Source: Bacillota bacterium
Lineage (GTDB): Bacteria > Bacillota > Sulfobacillia > Sulfobacillales > JAIMBI01
NCBI GenBank assembly: GCA_021846505.1
Contig: JAJZWV010000006.1
Location: forward strand, 30,529-94,528
Reading direction: 5' to 3'
Length of the DNA: 64,000 bases
The position numbers and the translations under genes were made by a program. The notes under the pieces were generated by a model, which ran no database searches, was not told where the DNA came from, and saw only the letters and a list, made by a program, of their open reading frames with translations. Positions 44,208 through 53,150 of the stretch are shown here, piece by piece; the first letter of the stretch is position 1, and each line of letters starts with the position of its first letter.

Positions 44208-44232
44208 GCCAGACGTATAGCACCCCTGCCCG
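44208..44232 (-). promoter_or_regulatory. Possible promoter of the GH31 gene
   Basis: Minus-strand TTGACA followed after 15 bases by TATACG, or after 17 bases by TACGTC. Both spacings are plausible but imperfect. Confidence 0.4.
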
Positions 44233-44352
44233 CCTGTCAAGCCGGACGCGCTCGGCCGTGCGTGTCCTCGGACGCGCTCGGACAGCATCGCTGAGCCACT
44301 GCCTTCACGCTATGGCCGATTTTGGCATAAGTGCAGCCCGGTGGCCGCTCTC

Positions 44353-44400
44353 GAGCCCGCACAGGGGCGAGCGTGCGGCGCCCGCCCCTGTGCGGGGCTC
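44353..44400 (-). terminator. Terminator hairpin of the MFS gene
   Basis: Arms GAGCCCGCACAGGGGCG / CGCCCCTGTGCGGGGCTC (17 pairs, one bulge) with a ~13-base loop, 16 bases beyond the MFS stop. No T-tract. Confidence 0.55.
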
Positions 44401-44415
44401 GGGCAAAGCCAGGCA

Positions 44416-45684
44416 TTACCCGCCCGCAGCGGCGGGCGGCCGCGAGTCGCTCAGCCGAAAGTTGCGAATGCCCCGCACGGCCAGCGCCGCCACCACGCAC
44501 CCGGCCATCAGCAGTGCGGCCAGCCCGTAGCTGCCATGGGCCCCAATGGCATCGCCCACGAGCCCCACCCCCCCGTAGGTGATGGGAATGGCAAATCCGC
44601 TCATCATGGTGCTGAGTGAGCTGACGCGCCCGCGGAGGGGACTGGGGACGATGGTTTGAATCATGGTGGCGCCCGGGGCGTTAGCCGACACCAGGCCGAT
44701 GCCCAACAGCACGTTGCCGAGATCCGCGGCCCCTAGCGCAGCCGAGACGGCCACCAGCGTGAGTCCCAGCCCCTCCAGCGCCAGCGCCAGCGCAAATGAC
44801 CAGCCCACGCGGTCCAGCGCCAGCATGCCAATGAGAAGGCCGCCCGCGATGATCCCGGCCCCAATCGCCGCATCGAACAGCCCGAGCGCACTGGCCGGCG
44901 CGTGGAAGTCTTGGCGGATGAGCATCGGGGCCAACACATTGGTGGGGCCCAGGGCTACGTTGCTGACCATCCCAATGCCACTGATCGCCAGCAGCACCGG
45001 GCGCTGGCGCATCCACCGCCAGGCCTCACCCAGTTCCTGCTTCGCACTCGAGCGCCGCGCCCCGACCGCCAATCCCGCTGCGGGCGGCGGCGTGTGCACA
45101 TAGTGAACCCCCGCGACCAGAGCGGCCGCTAAGCTCAAGGCCAGCACATCAGCGCTCATGGCGGCGGCCGCGCCGGCTGCCACCATGACAATCCCGCCCA
45201 GGGCGGACCCTGCCACTCGAGCCGCCTGCCGAGAGGTGTGGAACAGCGCGTTGGCCGCCATCAGGTCCTCCCGGCGGACAATCTCCGGGAAGATGCCGGC
45301 GCGCGCGGGATTGTAGAGGGCGCCGGCGGCGCCCATCACCGCCGTGATGGCGTACACCGGCCACAGGGCGCGCCCGCCGCGCCACACCGTAGCGGCGAGC
45401 CCGCCTGCCAGAGCGGCCGCTGCCACGTTGGCGAGCACCATCAGCTGCCGGCGGTGCCGCCGGTCGGCCAGCGCCCCGAACCAGGGACCCAATACCACCA
45501 TCGGCACAAAGGCCGCTGCCGCGACGAGGCCCGTATCGAGGCCGGATCCGCTTTCGGCAAACACATACCACATCACCGCGACGTCAAAGAAATATGTTCC
45601 GAAGGCGGCAAGCGTCTCCGCCAGCCACATCCGTCGGACGCCGTGATTTGACCTCAGCAGCGAGCCAAACACACCCAGATTCAC
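44416..45684 (-). CDS. MFS transporter, EntS-like
   Basis: 422 aa with about 12 hydrophobic segments. The loop 2-3 motif GALADRRHRRQLM and the pattern YNPARAGIFPEIVRREDLMAANAL are typical of the enterobactin-exporter/macrolide-efflux-like MFS group (DHA3 type). It is therefore more likely an exporter than a sugar importer; the substrate is unknown. GGAGGTG precedes the GTG start. It lies upstream of the GH31 gene on the same strand but with its own terminator. Confidence 0.82.
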   Translation of the reverse strand: MNLGVFGSLLRSNHGVRRMWLAETLAAFGTYFFDVAVMWYVFAESGSGLDTGLVAAAAFVPMVVLGPWFGALADRRHRRQLMVLANVAAAALAGGLAATVWRGGRALWPVYAITAVMGAAGALYNPARAGIFPEIVRREDLMAANALFHTSRQAARVAGSALGGIVMVAAGAAAAMSADVLALSLAAALVAGVHYVHTPPPAAGLAVGARRSSAKQELGEAWRWMRQRPVLLAISGIGMVSNVALGPTNVLAPMLIRQDFHAPASALGLFDAAIGAGIIAGGLLIGMLALDRVGWSFALALALEGLGLTLVAVSAALGAADLGNVLLGIGLVSANAPGATMIQTIVPSPLRGRVSSLSTMMSGFAIPITYGGVGLVGDAIGAHGSYGLAALLMAGCVVAALAVRGIRNFRLSDSRPPAAAGG

Positions 45685-46090
45685 CGCACACCTCCGTCAT
45701 GGCCCATGCTCCCGCCGGCGCAGGCGGCAATCCATCGGCCGGAAGTACAGTTTCGACTCGTCCTCCTCGACTCGCGTCCCCCTCGATTCACAGCGCGACT
45801 CGCCGCGCCGGCGCTCATCAGACATCAGGGCCCTTGTGGACCGAAAACGCGTTCATGCAGGGGTGTGTCGCATTCGCAGCCCACCCCGTGCGCTGCGGCG
45901 GGGCGCCACCGGGCCTATTGACCCTGCTGGCCCGGTGCCAACGGCCCGGGATTGCCGGACCGGACAGCGGTTATCCCTCGGCACAGGCTCTGCCAGCGTG
46001 AGGCGAAAGGCGGCGGATGCCCCGGTGGCGTATGATGCAAATTGGTGCGGCAGGGCCGGCACTGGAATTTTGCATGAGGAGTGAGCGCTG
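45685..46090. other. Gene-free intergenic region between divergent genes
   Basis: About 400 bases between the divergent MFS and hydrolase genes. Open frames are unconvincing. A TATGAT at about 46032 may be a -10 for the hydrolase, without a good -35. Confidence 0.4.
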
Positions 46091-46957
46091 ATGGCCGTGG
46101 GTGGCATGTTTCTGGACCGCCCCGGGGCCCCCCCGCTGTTTGTGCGCCGGGTGGGGCCGGCCGCGGGGCATCCTCCGCGCGCGCACCTTCTGCTGGTGCA
46201 CGCTTCGATGGTCCACTCCGAGTATTATCTGCCGCTGGCCAGCGAGCTAGCCTCCGCGGACATTGACGTATGGATCCCGGATCTGCGCGGCCACGGCCGG
46301 TCGGGGGGGATTCCCGGCCATTTGGGTCACTGGCGCCAGCACGTGGCAGATGTGGCCGACGCCTTTGCGGCGATGTGCCGCGGGAGCACCGTCGGCGCCC
46401 CGCTGCTGCTGGCAGGCGAAAGCTACGGCGGCCTGATGGTGTATCTGGCGTGCCAGAGTCGGTTGGTCGACCCGGCCGCCACGCTCTTGCTGTCGCCAGC
46501 GCTGGGGCTGACCCTTCAGGTCAGCGCCCGCCAGCGCTGGTGGCTCCGGCACGTGGGGCGCCCGCTTCTGTCCCGGATGCGGCCAGTGCGCCCCCTGGGC
46601 CATGCCGGGATTGCCGCCGATCCCTACATCGGCCGCCTCATTGACGCCGACCGCCAGACGTCGAGGCACTACACCCTCGGGTTTCTCGCCGCCCTGCTGG
46701 AGGCCGTTGAGGCGGCGCACACGGCACCGCCTCGCGCTGCGCCTCCCATTCTGGCGCTGTTGAGCGCGGGCGACCCCGTGTGTGACAACGCTGCCGCCGA
46801 GCGCCTGCTCCGGAGGCACCCGGCAGCCATCGTAAAGGTGCTGTCCGGCCCGCAGCACAGCCTGGTAGCCGACCTGCCGGAAGCCGTGGCAACCGAGATG
46901 CTGGCATGGGTCAGGCGGTGGGCGCCCGGACCCGTGTGCGCGCAGGTGCGCTCGTGA
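46091..46957 (+). CDS. Alpha/beta hydrolase, lysophospholipase-like
   Basis: 288 aa. Nucleophile elbow GESYGGL near residue 114, acid in SAGDPVCDN near 233 and histidine in GPQHSLVAD near 258. The monoglyceride-lipase-like features HASMVHSEYY (oxyanion loop) and PDLRGHGRSGG are present. It probably hydrolyses an ester of unknown type. GAGGAGTG precedes the ATG. It overlaps the downstream alcohol dehydrogenase start by one base. Confidence 0.82.
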   Translation: MAVGGMFLDRPGAPPLFVRRVGPAAGHPPRAHLLLVHASMVHSEYYLPLASELASADIDVWIPDLRGHGRSGGIPGHLGHWRQHVADVADAFAAMCRGSTVGAPLLLAGESYGGLMVYLACQSRLVDPAATLLLSPALGLTLQVSARQRWWLRHVGRPLLSRMRPVRPLGHAGIAADPYIGRLIDADRQTSRHYTLGFLAALLEAVEAAHTAPPRAAPPILALLSAGDPVCDNAAAERLLRRHPAAIVKVLSGPQHSLVADLPEAVATEMLAWVRRWAPGPVCAQVRS

Positions 46958-48177
46958 TGGTCACAGCCTCTTCGCCCCAGCCGTACCAAGGCGTCCGCTA
47001 CCACCTGCAGCCGGCCCGGGTCGCGGCCCAGCGTCTGTGGCCCGCGCGCGCCCAGGCGCTCGGGCTGGGGGCGCTGAAATTGGAGTCGCTGGCGCCGCCC
47101 CTCCTGCCGGCGGGCGGAAACTGGGTGGAGTTGCTGCCCGTGTGGAGCGGCATCTGTGGCTCGGACGTCGGGATCATCACCGGGACCGCGTCGGCCTACC
47201 TGGCTCCGGTGACAGCCTTTCCCGCCGTGCTGGGCCACGAGATCGCGGCCCGCCGTGCAGATACCCAGGAGGCGGTGGTAGTGGACCCCTCGCTGGGCTG
47301 CCACGCCCGTGGCCTCCCACCCTGCCGCGCCTGCGAGGCCGGCGTGTTCGACGGGTGTGAGCGCCACGCCGACGCCGCCCTGGGCCGCGGCCTGCTGCTG
47401 GGCTACCACGGTCGGCTGCCCGGGGGCTGGGCCACCCGGATGTGGGCCCCCGCTGCGCAGCTCCACTCCATCCCAGCGGCCTTGCCCCTGCGCCGGGCGG
47501 TGCTGGCCGAGCCGCTGGCGATCGTGCTGGCAGGGCTGGCCCGCGCAGAAGCATCGCTCGGGGGCACGGTGCTGGTGCTGGGCGCAGGGACCCTGGGCCT
47601 CCTCGCCACATGGGCGCTTGCGTCCGGCGGCGCTCGTGAGGTGATCGTGCAGGCGCGCCACCCCCATCAAGGCGATCTGGCGCTTTTGGTGGGCGCGCAC
47701 CGCGTCGTGCACGGATCGCACGAGGAGCGTGCGGCCATGGCGGGCGCTCCCTTGGGGCGGCCCCTCCTGGGGGCCCCACCTCTCCACCCCTGGGGCGTTG
47801 ACGCGGTGGTTGACACCGTCGGCAGTCGCCACACCCTGGCCGAAGCCCTGGCGATCACACGTCCGGGCGGCTCGGTGCTGGTGCTGGGGGCCGCGAGCCG
47901 ACCGCCGGCCGACCTGGCCCCTGTGTGGACGCGGAGCCTTCGGGTGCTGGGCACGTACGGATACCATGCTGCGGGACAGAACCACCTGCCGGCGGCCATC
48001 CGGGGCTTGGCGGCCGCGCCGGTGCTGGACGCCCTGATCACCCACGCGCATCCCCTGGAGCAGTACCGCGAGGCTCTGCCCACCCCCGCCCTCCACCGCG
48101 CCGGCGCCATCAAGTCGGTGTTTGCGATTGCCCCGGAGGCGCGAGCCCTCCTTCGATCAGGAGGGCCACTGCGCTAG
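46957..48177 (+). CDS. Zinc-containing alcohol dehydrogenase-like protein
   Basis: 406-aa medium-chain dehydrogenase. The catalytic zinc Cys is in SGICGSDVGI, with GHE near residue 92. A structural-zinc cluster follows (CHARGLPPCRACEAGVFDGC). The Rossmann motif is VLVLGAGTLGLLA near 206. It resembles threonine/sorbitol dehydrogenase-type members more than ethanol dehydrogenases. Translationally coupled to the alpha/beta hydrolase; its 3' end overlaps the convergent SPASM gene by 21 bases. Confidence 0.82.
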   Translation: MVTASSPQPYQGVRYHLQPARVAAQRLWPARAQALGLGALKLESLAPPLLPAGGNWVELLPVWSGICGSDVGIITGTASAYLAPVTAFPAVLGHEIAARRADTQEAVVVDPSLGCHARGLPPCRACEAGVFDGCERHADAALGRGLLLGYHGRLPGGWATRMWAPAAQLHSIPAALPLRRAVLAEPLAIVLAGLARAEASLGGTVLVLGAGTLGLLATWALASGGAREVIVQARHPHQGDLALLVGAHRVVHGSHEERAAMAGAPLGRPLLGAPPLHPWGVDAVVDTVGSRHTLAEALAITRPGGSVLVLGAASRPPADLAPVWTRSLRVLGTYGYHAAGQNHLPAAIRGLAAAPVLDALITHAHPLEQYREALPTPALHRAGAIKSVFAIAPEARALLRSGGPLR

Positions 48178-49158
48178 GCAGTGAGGGTCCTCGGCCCATG
48201 CACTGCCGGTGGCGGCGTAGGCGCGTGCCCGCGATCCGCCGCACACCGCGTGCCACACGCAGGTGCCGCAGCGTCCGCCCAGCCGCGCTGGATCCCGGAG
48301 ACTGCGAAACAGCGGGGCGTCCCGATAGAGCGACAGGGCGGACCGCTGGACCGCACTGCCCGCCGACAGCGGCAGGTCGGCACTCGGGCACACCTGGCCG
48401 CGGTGGTCGATGTACACCAATCCCTGGCCGTCCCGGATCGCCGGCACGGTCTGGCCGTCGGGCTTTGGATGCGTGAGCCGAATCAGGTGAGGGGCGCCGA
48501 GGGCCATGATCTCAAACGGCGCCTGCGCGGCACACGCTGCCAGCCAGGCCACCACCCGCGCCTGCCGCGGCGCACCCATAGGCAGCGACCGCGCGAGGCG
48601 GCCCCGTGGAATGGGGAATTGCACCACCCACGTGGTCGCCGACAGCTTGGCCACCATGACAGAGAGGCCAGGCAGCTCGGGGGCGCTGAAGCGGGTGGCC
48701 ATCGATCGAACGGTGAGCCGCATCCCCCGTGCCACGGTGGCCCGGGCCAGCACCAGGGTCGCCGCATAGGTGCCTGGGGCGCCGGCAAAGCGGTCGTGAG
48801 CGCTGGCGGTAGCCCCGTCAAGCTTCAGGGCCACGCCAGCCACCCCCATGTCCGCCCAGTGGCGGATGGCGCGGCTCGACAAGTAGACGGAGGCCCCCGG
48901 CGCAATCACGGTGGGAAAGCCGCGGTCGACAAGCTGCTCCACAATGGCATCGAAGTCGGGGCGCTCCGCCGGATCTCCCACCGCGAGGACGACCGGAGGG
49001 CGGGCGCGGGAGCGCGCCAGGGCCCTCACCACCTGCCTCCGCTCCCGGGCTGTCAGCTCCAGCGGATCGCGCGCAGCAGGCCGGAGACTCCCCCCGGGGG
49101 CGCGGGGGGGAGTCAGCTGCCACACGACGACGCGCGGCGGATCCACACTTGGGATCAT
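48157..49158 (-). CDS. Pseudo-radical-SAM SPASM-domain protein
   Basis: 333 aa. The barrel follows radical-SAM/SPASM enzymes of the MftC/PqqE type: VVLAVGDPAERPDFDAIV in the GGEP position, and LKLDGATASAHDRFAGAPGTY matching SLDGxxxxxHDxxRG. The C-terminal SPASM region is well kept: CPSADLPLSAG, GRCGTCVWHAVCGGSRARA and EDPHC. The cluster motif CxxxCxxC is absent; residues 12-28 read VVVWQLTPPRAPGGSLR. Thus it cannot bind the SAM-reducing cluster but may keep auxiliary clusters. AAAGGAG precedes ATG 49158. Last gene of the six-gene operon. Confidence 0.75.
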   Translation of the reverse strand: MIPSVDPPRVVVWQLTPPRAPGGSLRPAARDPLELTARERRQVVRALARSRARPPVVLAVGDPAERPDFDAIVEQLVDRGFPTVIAPGASVYLSSRAIRHWADMGVAGVALKLDGATASAHDRFAGAPGTYAATLVLARATVARGMRLTVRSMATRFSAPELPGLSVMVAKLSATTWVVQFPIPRGRLARSLPMGAPRQARVVAWLAACAAQAPFEIMALGAPHLIRLTHPKPDGQTVPAIRDGQGLVYIDHRGQVCPSADLPLSAGSAVQRSALSLYRDAPLFRSLRDPARLGGRCGTCVWHAVCGGSRARAYAATGSAWAEDPHCLAQWPS

Positions 49159-49177
49159 GCGCACTCCTTTCGCCTCG

Positions 49178-50251
49178 CTACTGCATCGGCACGGTTGGCA
49201 GCACACGCCCCTCCAGCCGGTTCAGGATGTCGGGAAAGTCCGGGCCGGTGGCCGTGATCCCGTGATTCTTCAGCCCTATAATAGTCCGCCCCGGGTTGGG
49301 ATCGCTATCCAGGAGGTCCGACATGGCCTGCCCCATCTCGACGGTCCCGCAGGGATAATTGATGGACGTGCTGGCCACGCCCTCGACCCACGCGTGAATG
49401 TGGATGATGGCCCCAATCGAGGGGTGGCGCTGGTAGATGCCCCAATGCTCCACGGCGTCCACGGACACCCGGAGTGGGTCCGAGTCCGGCCGCACCGAGA
49501 TGCGCATCGCCCGGGCCGCGGGATCGTAGGTTTTGACTAGCAGCACGTCGCGGTTGACCGTGCCGATTTTGCCCTTGTCCACCCCGCTGGCCGACATCCA
49601 GAAGCGCTCCTCATCGAGGCGGGCACTCAAATTGCCGTATGACAGCCCGCCAATGCCAAACAGATGCCGCATGTGGCGCAGGTCTTCGGGGGGCAGAAAT
49701 TCCGACATGGGAAATGGGGTGGGAAAGAGATTCCAGCGGTCCAGCACGCGGGCAGCCTCCCGCATCTCCCGAGTGGCCCGGGTGCCGGGTGCCAGCGCCT
49801 CCTCCAAGTCTTGGTCAAACACGTTGTCAATCACCAGATGAGACTCCGCCAGCGGCGCCACGCGCCGATACACTTCTTCAAACCAGTCCTCGTCCGAACT
49901 GGCCGCCCGGACGGTGTAGTGCCCGAGCTCGGGCGTCACCATCAAGAGGTGGCCGGGGGCCCCGTACATCAAGAGATTGGAGATGGAGCGAATCAGGACC
50001 GGATAGAGGGCCTTTAAGCTGTCGGCGGGCGGGATCGGGGGCCCTTCAACCAGTCCCACCACAAATGTGGCCTGGGATTGACGCCGAAAGGGCCGCGGGC
50101 GCACCGGATCCAGCGCGTGAAACACAACATCCGCGCCCGTAGGGGCTGGCGCGGGCGTGTGCCCGTGCCGCACCAGCACCTGGGTCAGGCCCGCCGTCAT
50201 CCCCTCCATCCACGCCGACGGCGTCTCTTGGCAGTCGAATCCAAATCTCAC
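49178..50251 (-). CDS. Class II aldolase/adducin-family protein
   Basis: 357 aa. An N-terminal domain (about 1-170) of unknown type precedes a class II aldolase fold: GGLSYGNLSARL, MSASGVDKGKIG, metal histidines in IIHIHAW and LKNHGITATG. The family includes fuculose-phosphate aldolases, ribulose-phosphate epimerases and decarboxylases; the two-domain form is not one I can assign. GTG start after AAGGAGG. It lies 19 bases upstream of the SPASM gene. Confidence 0.78.
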   Translation of the reverse strand: MRFGFDCQETPSAWMEGMTAGLTQVLVRHGHTPAPAPTGADVVFHALDPVRPRPFRRQSQATFVVGLVEGPPIPPADSLKALYPVLIRSISNLLMYGAPGHLLMVTPELGHYTVRAASSDEDWFEEVYRRVAPLAESHLVIDNVFDQDLEEALAPGTRATREMREAARVLDRWNLFPTPFPMSEFLPPEDLRHMRHLFGIGGLSYGNLSARLDEERFWMSASGVDKGKIGTVNRDVLLVKTYDPAARAMRISVRPDSDPLRVSVDAVEHWGIYQRHPSIGAIIHIHAWVEGVASTSINYPCGTVEMGQAMSDLLDSDPNPGRTIIGLKNHGITATGPDFPDILNRLEGRVLPTVPMQ

Positions 50252-50347
50252 GGGTAATACCTCCTTGGCACAGCGGGCAAACGTGTTAGGAAAGCGGCAT
50301 CGTTGAAGATAAAGCCTTGAGGCCTGGTCCGCCGGCGCCCATCGCGA

Positions 50348-51067
50348 TCACGCAGGCCAGTCCGTCCCATCCGCCAGCGCCGGCAGGCGGTGTGCCCAGT
50401 CAGTCAGCGTCCCCGCCGGGCCTGTATCGAGGCCCGGCTGGGGAGCGCCCACATAGGCCGTGGCCATGCCGACTCGGCGCGCCGCGATATCGCGAAAGTA
50501 GTCATCCCCCACCATCAGGCACTCGGGCGGCGAGACGCCCAGCCGGTCGGCCAGCTCCTGATAGTAGGCGGGGTGTGGCTTCACGGACTCCATGGCATCG
50601 GTGGCCACCAGATCCCAGGGCACGTCTTGCAAATTTGCCCGCCGGAGCCGCTCATCCACCACACGGCGCGGATAGATGGGCATGGTGGCCACGGCCAGCT
50701 TGAAGCCGCCCGCACGGCCCGCCGCCACCAGTTCGTGTGCGCCCTCCCGAGCCGCGCCGCCCGGAGCGATCTGGGTGAGGTCACCATCCACAAACACCCC
50801 GAACCGCTCCTGAAGCACGGCGGGATCGACCTGCAGGGTGTCCGAGAGCGCTTGCCACAGCACATCGCGGTTGCTGCGGCCGGGGTGTCCCGCCCGGTCG
50901 ACCATGACGGGGATGGCGGCAGACCACAGCGCCTCGGCGAAGCGCCCGGGGTCCACCACCGGCGCCATCCACTCCGAGAGCGCGGCCAGGTACTCCTCCA
51001 GAAACCAATCGCCATCCAAGTCCAGCAGTGTGCCGTCCAAATCCAGCAGCAGGGCTCTCAGCCTCAC
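50348..51067 (-). CDS. HAD-family hydrolase
   Basis: 239 aa. Motif I LLLDLDGTLLDLDGDWF, motif III lysine in SVKPHPAYY and motif IV VGDDYFRDIAA are intact, so it is probably an active phosphatase of the phosphoglycolate-phosphatase-like subclass I. GTG 51067 follows AGGAGGAG. It is part of the six-gene operon; the substrate is likely a phosphorylated intermediate of that pathway. Confidence 0.82.
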   Translation of the reverse strand: MRLRALLLDLDGTLLDLDGDWFLEEYLAALSEWMAPVVDPGRFAEALWSAAIPVMVDRAGHPGRSNRDVLWQALSDTLQVDPAVLQERFGVFVDGDLTQIAPGGAAREGAHELVAAGRAGGFKLAVATMPIYPRRVVDERLRRANLQDVPWDLVATDAMESVKPHPAYYQELADRLGVSPPECLMVGDDYFRDIAARRVGMATAYVGAPQPGLDTGPAGTLTDWAHRLPALADGTDWPA

Positions 51068-51163
51068 TGGCGCTCCTCCTCTGCCTGTCTTCGCCGCCAT
51101 GATCTCGCGGTGCCCATCTAGCGGCCTCGCGTTCTCGCTCATCCCGTGCACCTTTCGAGCCGC

Positions 51164-52642
51164 CTAGAAGTACGTGGGGGGCTCTGCATGCAGGTCCACC
51201 CAGGTTGCTTGCACTTCCAAAAATTCCTCCAGCCCCGCACGCCCGAGCTCCCGACCCCAGCCACTCGCTTTCATCCCGCCCACCGGGACGGTCGGGCTCT
51301 GCATCTGAGAGGTGTTGATCCACACCGTGCCAGCCTGCAGGCGGCGGCCAATCGTCAGGGCGCGGGTGAGGCTGGTCGTGAACACCGCCGCTGCGAGCCC
51401 GTACACGGTCGCGTTGGCCAGGTCAATCGCCTCTTGCTCGGTGGCGAAGGGCGTGACGGCTGCCACCGGGCCAAACAGCTCCGCCTGGAACAGCGACATG
51501 GCTGGGGTCACATCGGCCAGCACCGTGGGCGCGTAGTAGAAGCCCGGCCCGGGCAGCGCCCGGCCGCCGAGCAGGCACCGCGCCCCACCCGCGATGGCCG
51601 CATCCACATGGTGCTGGATAAATCCGCAGTGCTCCCCGCGGATGACCGGCCCCAGGTCGGCCGCAGGGTCGGTGGCCGACCCCACTCTGAGCGCCTGCGC
51701 CCGGGCGGTGAACCGATGGAGAAATTCCTCGTAGCAGCGCTCATGCACCAAGATGCGGCTGGCGGCCTGACACACCTGGCCGCTGTTGAAATACGCGCCA
51801 AAGAGGCACTGGCTGACCGCGCTGTCCAAATCGGCGTCGTCAAACACCAGGGCCGGGGACTTCCCTCCCAACTCCACCTGGACTCGCTTCAGCCCCTGCC
51901 CCGCCTGCGCCGCCACGGCTCGGCCGGCCGCCGTGGAGCCCGTGAACGACACGTGGCGAATGCCGGGGTGGCCCACCAGCTGGGCCCCCACCTCGTCGCC
52001 GCCGGGCACGACATTGACGATGCCGGGCGGGATGCCCGCCTCCTCCAGGAGCACCGCCAGCGCCAGTGCCGTCAGGGGCGCCTCCGGAGCGGGCTTCAGC
52101 ACCACCGAGGATCCGGCCGCCAGTGCCGCAGCCACCTTCCACACGGGCAGCAGCAGTGGGAAGTTCCATGGAGTAATGAGGGCGGCAACCGCCACCGGGC
52201 GGGGATCCGCGTACACCAGGAAGCGTGGCTCCACCCCGGGAATGTCGACGGGCAGGGTTTCACCCCCGATGCTGGGCACCAGCCCGCCATAATAATCCAT
52301 CACCCCTGCGGCATACGGCACTTCGATGTACCGCGCCGCACTTTCGGGCATGCCCATCTCGTCCGCCATGAGGGCCGCCAGCTCCGCGTCGTGCCGCCGG
52401 AGCTGCTCGGCCGCGGCCATCAGCCGGCGCTGGCGCTCAAGAACCGGTGTGCCCCGCCACCGCGCGTCTTCAAAGGCGGTCCGGGCCGCGGCCACCGCCT
52501 CGTCCACCTCCGCCGCCCCGGCGGTCGACACGGTGGCCAGCCAGTCGCCGGTGGACGGGGAAGTCAGCGCCAGTGGCTGCCCGGAGCCGCGCCGTCGCCC
52601 GCCATTGATCCAGGGCTGGTCCGGCACCCACTGCGGAATCAC
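51164..52642 (-). CDS. Aldehyde dehydrogenase
   Basis: 492 aa NAD(P)-dependent ALDH. Catalytic Cys in NSGQVCQAASR, Glu in VQVELGGKSP, FTGSTAAGRAVA, ITPWNFPLLLPVWK and C-terminal FGPVAAVTPF. It is of the broad benzaldehyde/retinal dehydrogenase-like group. GTG 52642 follows GGAGGTGG and overlaps the stop of the SCP2-like gene (GTGA). It would oxidise the aldehyde made by the operon's alcohol dehydrogenase. Confidence 0.92.
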   Translation of the reverse strand: MIPQWVPDQPWINGGRRRGSGQPLALTSPSTGDWLATVSTAGAAEVDEAVAAARTAFEDARWRGTPVLERQRRLMAAAEQLRRHDAELAALMADEMGMPESAARYIEVPYAAGVMDYYGGLVPSIGGETLPVDIPGVEPRFLVYADPRPVAVAALITPWNFPLLLPVWKVAAALAAGSSVVLKPAPEAPLTALALAVLLEEAGIPPGIVNVVPGGDEVGAQLVGHPGIRHVSFTGSTAAGRAVAAQAGQGLKRVQVELGGKSPALVFDDADLDSAVSQCLFGAYFNSGQVCQAASRILVHERCYEEFLHRFTARAQALRVGSATDPAADLGPVIRGEHCGFIQHHVDAAIAGGARCLLGGRALPGPGFYYAPTVLADVTPAMSLFQAELFGPVAAVTPFATEQEAIDLANATVYGLAAAVFTTSLTRALTIGRRLQAGTVWINTSQMQSPTVPVGGMKASGWGRELGRAGLEEFLEVQATWVDLHAEPPTYF

Positions 52643-53082
52643 CGGCCACCTCCGTGGGCGGGGAGCACCAAGTCGCCGCGCCCCACGGCCTGAAGGTAAT
52701 CCGCATACAAGGGATAGATGGCATCCAGATGCGGCAGCAACTTCATGGCGCGTGACAGCGGGCCTTGCGCGCGCACCTGCTGCCGGGCCAGCGCCTGCTG
52801 GAGATCCAAACCCCCGTGCCAAAACCGGTGGGCCGTATCGCCACTCTGGCGAAAAGTGAGAAGCGGCGACGGCCCTTGGCCGTCCAGCGCCAGCTCAAAC
52901 GGTGCCTCCCGCCCCGACTCCACCGGCACCCAGCAAATTTGGGCGGCGGGCTCTTCAAAGACGAACAGGATGGGCCCACCAACTTGGTGAATGAGGTGCG
53001 CTTCCTCCGTGAAGCGAACCCGGGTGTCAAAAAACCCTCCGAGGATATTATAAAGTGCGGCAGAATCTTGGAAAACCGGCAC
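52639..53082 (-). CDS. SCP2-like lipid-binding protein
   Basis: 147 aa. The second half, LLTFRQSGDTAHRFWHGGLDL followed by VRAQGPLSRAMKLLPHLDAIYPLYADYL, matches the SCP2 sterol-carrier fold, which binds acyl-type ligands in a hydrophobic tunnel. The family includes many stand-alone bacterial proteins of unknown ligand. GTG 53082 (GGGAGGA upstream) is favoured over ATG 53097. It suggests the operon handles a hydrophobic substrate. Confidence 0.7.
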   Translation of the reverse strand: MPVFQDSAALYNILGGFFDTRVRFTEEAHLIHQVGGPILFVFEEPAAQICWVPVESGREAPFELALDGQGPSPLLTFRQSGDTAHRFWHGGLDLQQALARQQVRAQGPLSRAMKLLPHLDAIYPLYADYLQAVGRGDLVLPAHGGGR

Positions 53083-53150
53083 ACAGATTCCTCCCATCCC
53101 AGCGAATCAAGCGTAGAACTCTTGTGATCTCGGCCTCGGCTTGCCCTCCG

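Noticed and set aside
44310..44335. GGCATAAGTGC, resembling the inner part of the RIT inverted repeat
   Set aside because: Only about nine bases match and there is no partner copy nearby; chance similarity is likely.
46669..48096. 475-codon minus-strand frame opposite the hydrolase and ADH genes
   Set aside because: Shadow frame; the plus strand has catalytic motifs and ribosome sites.
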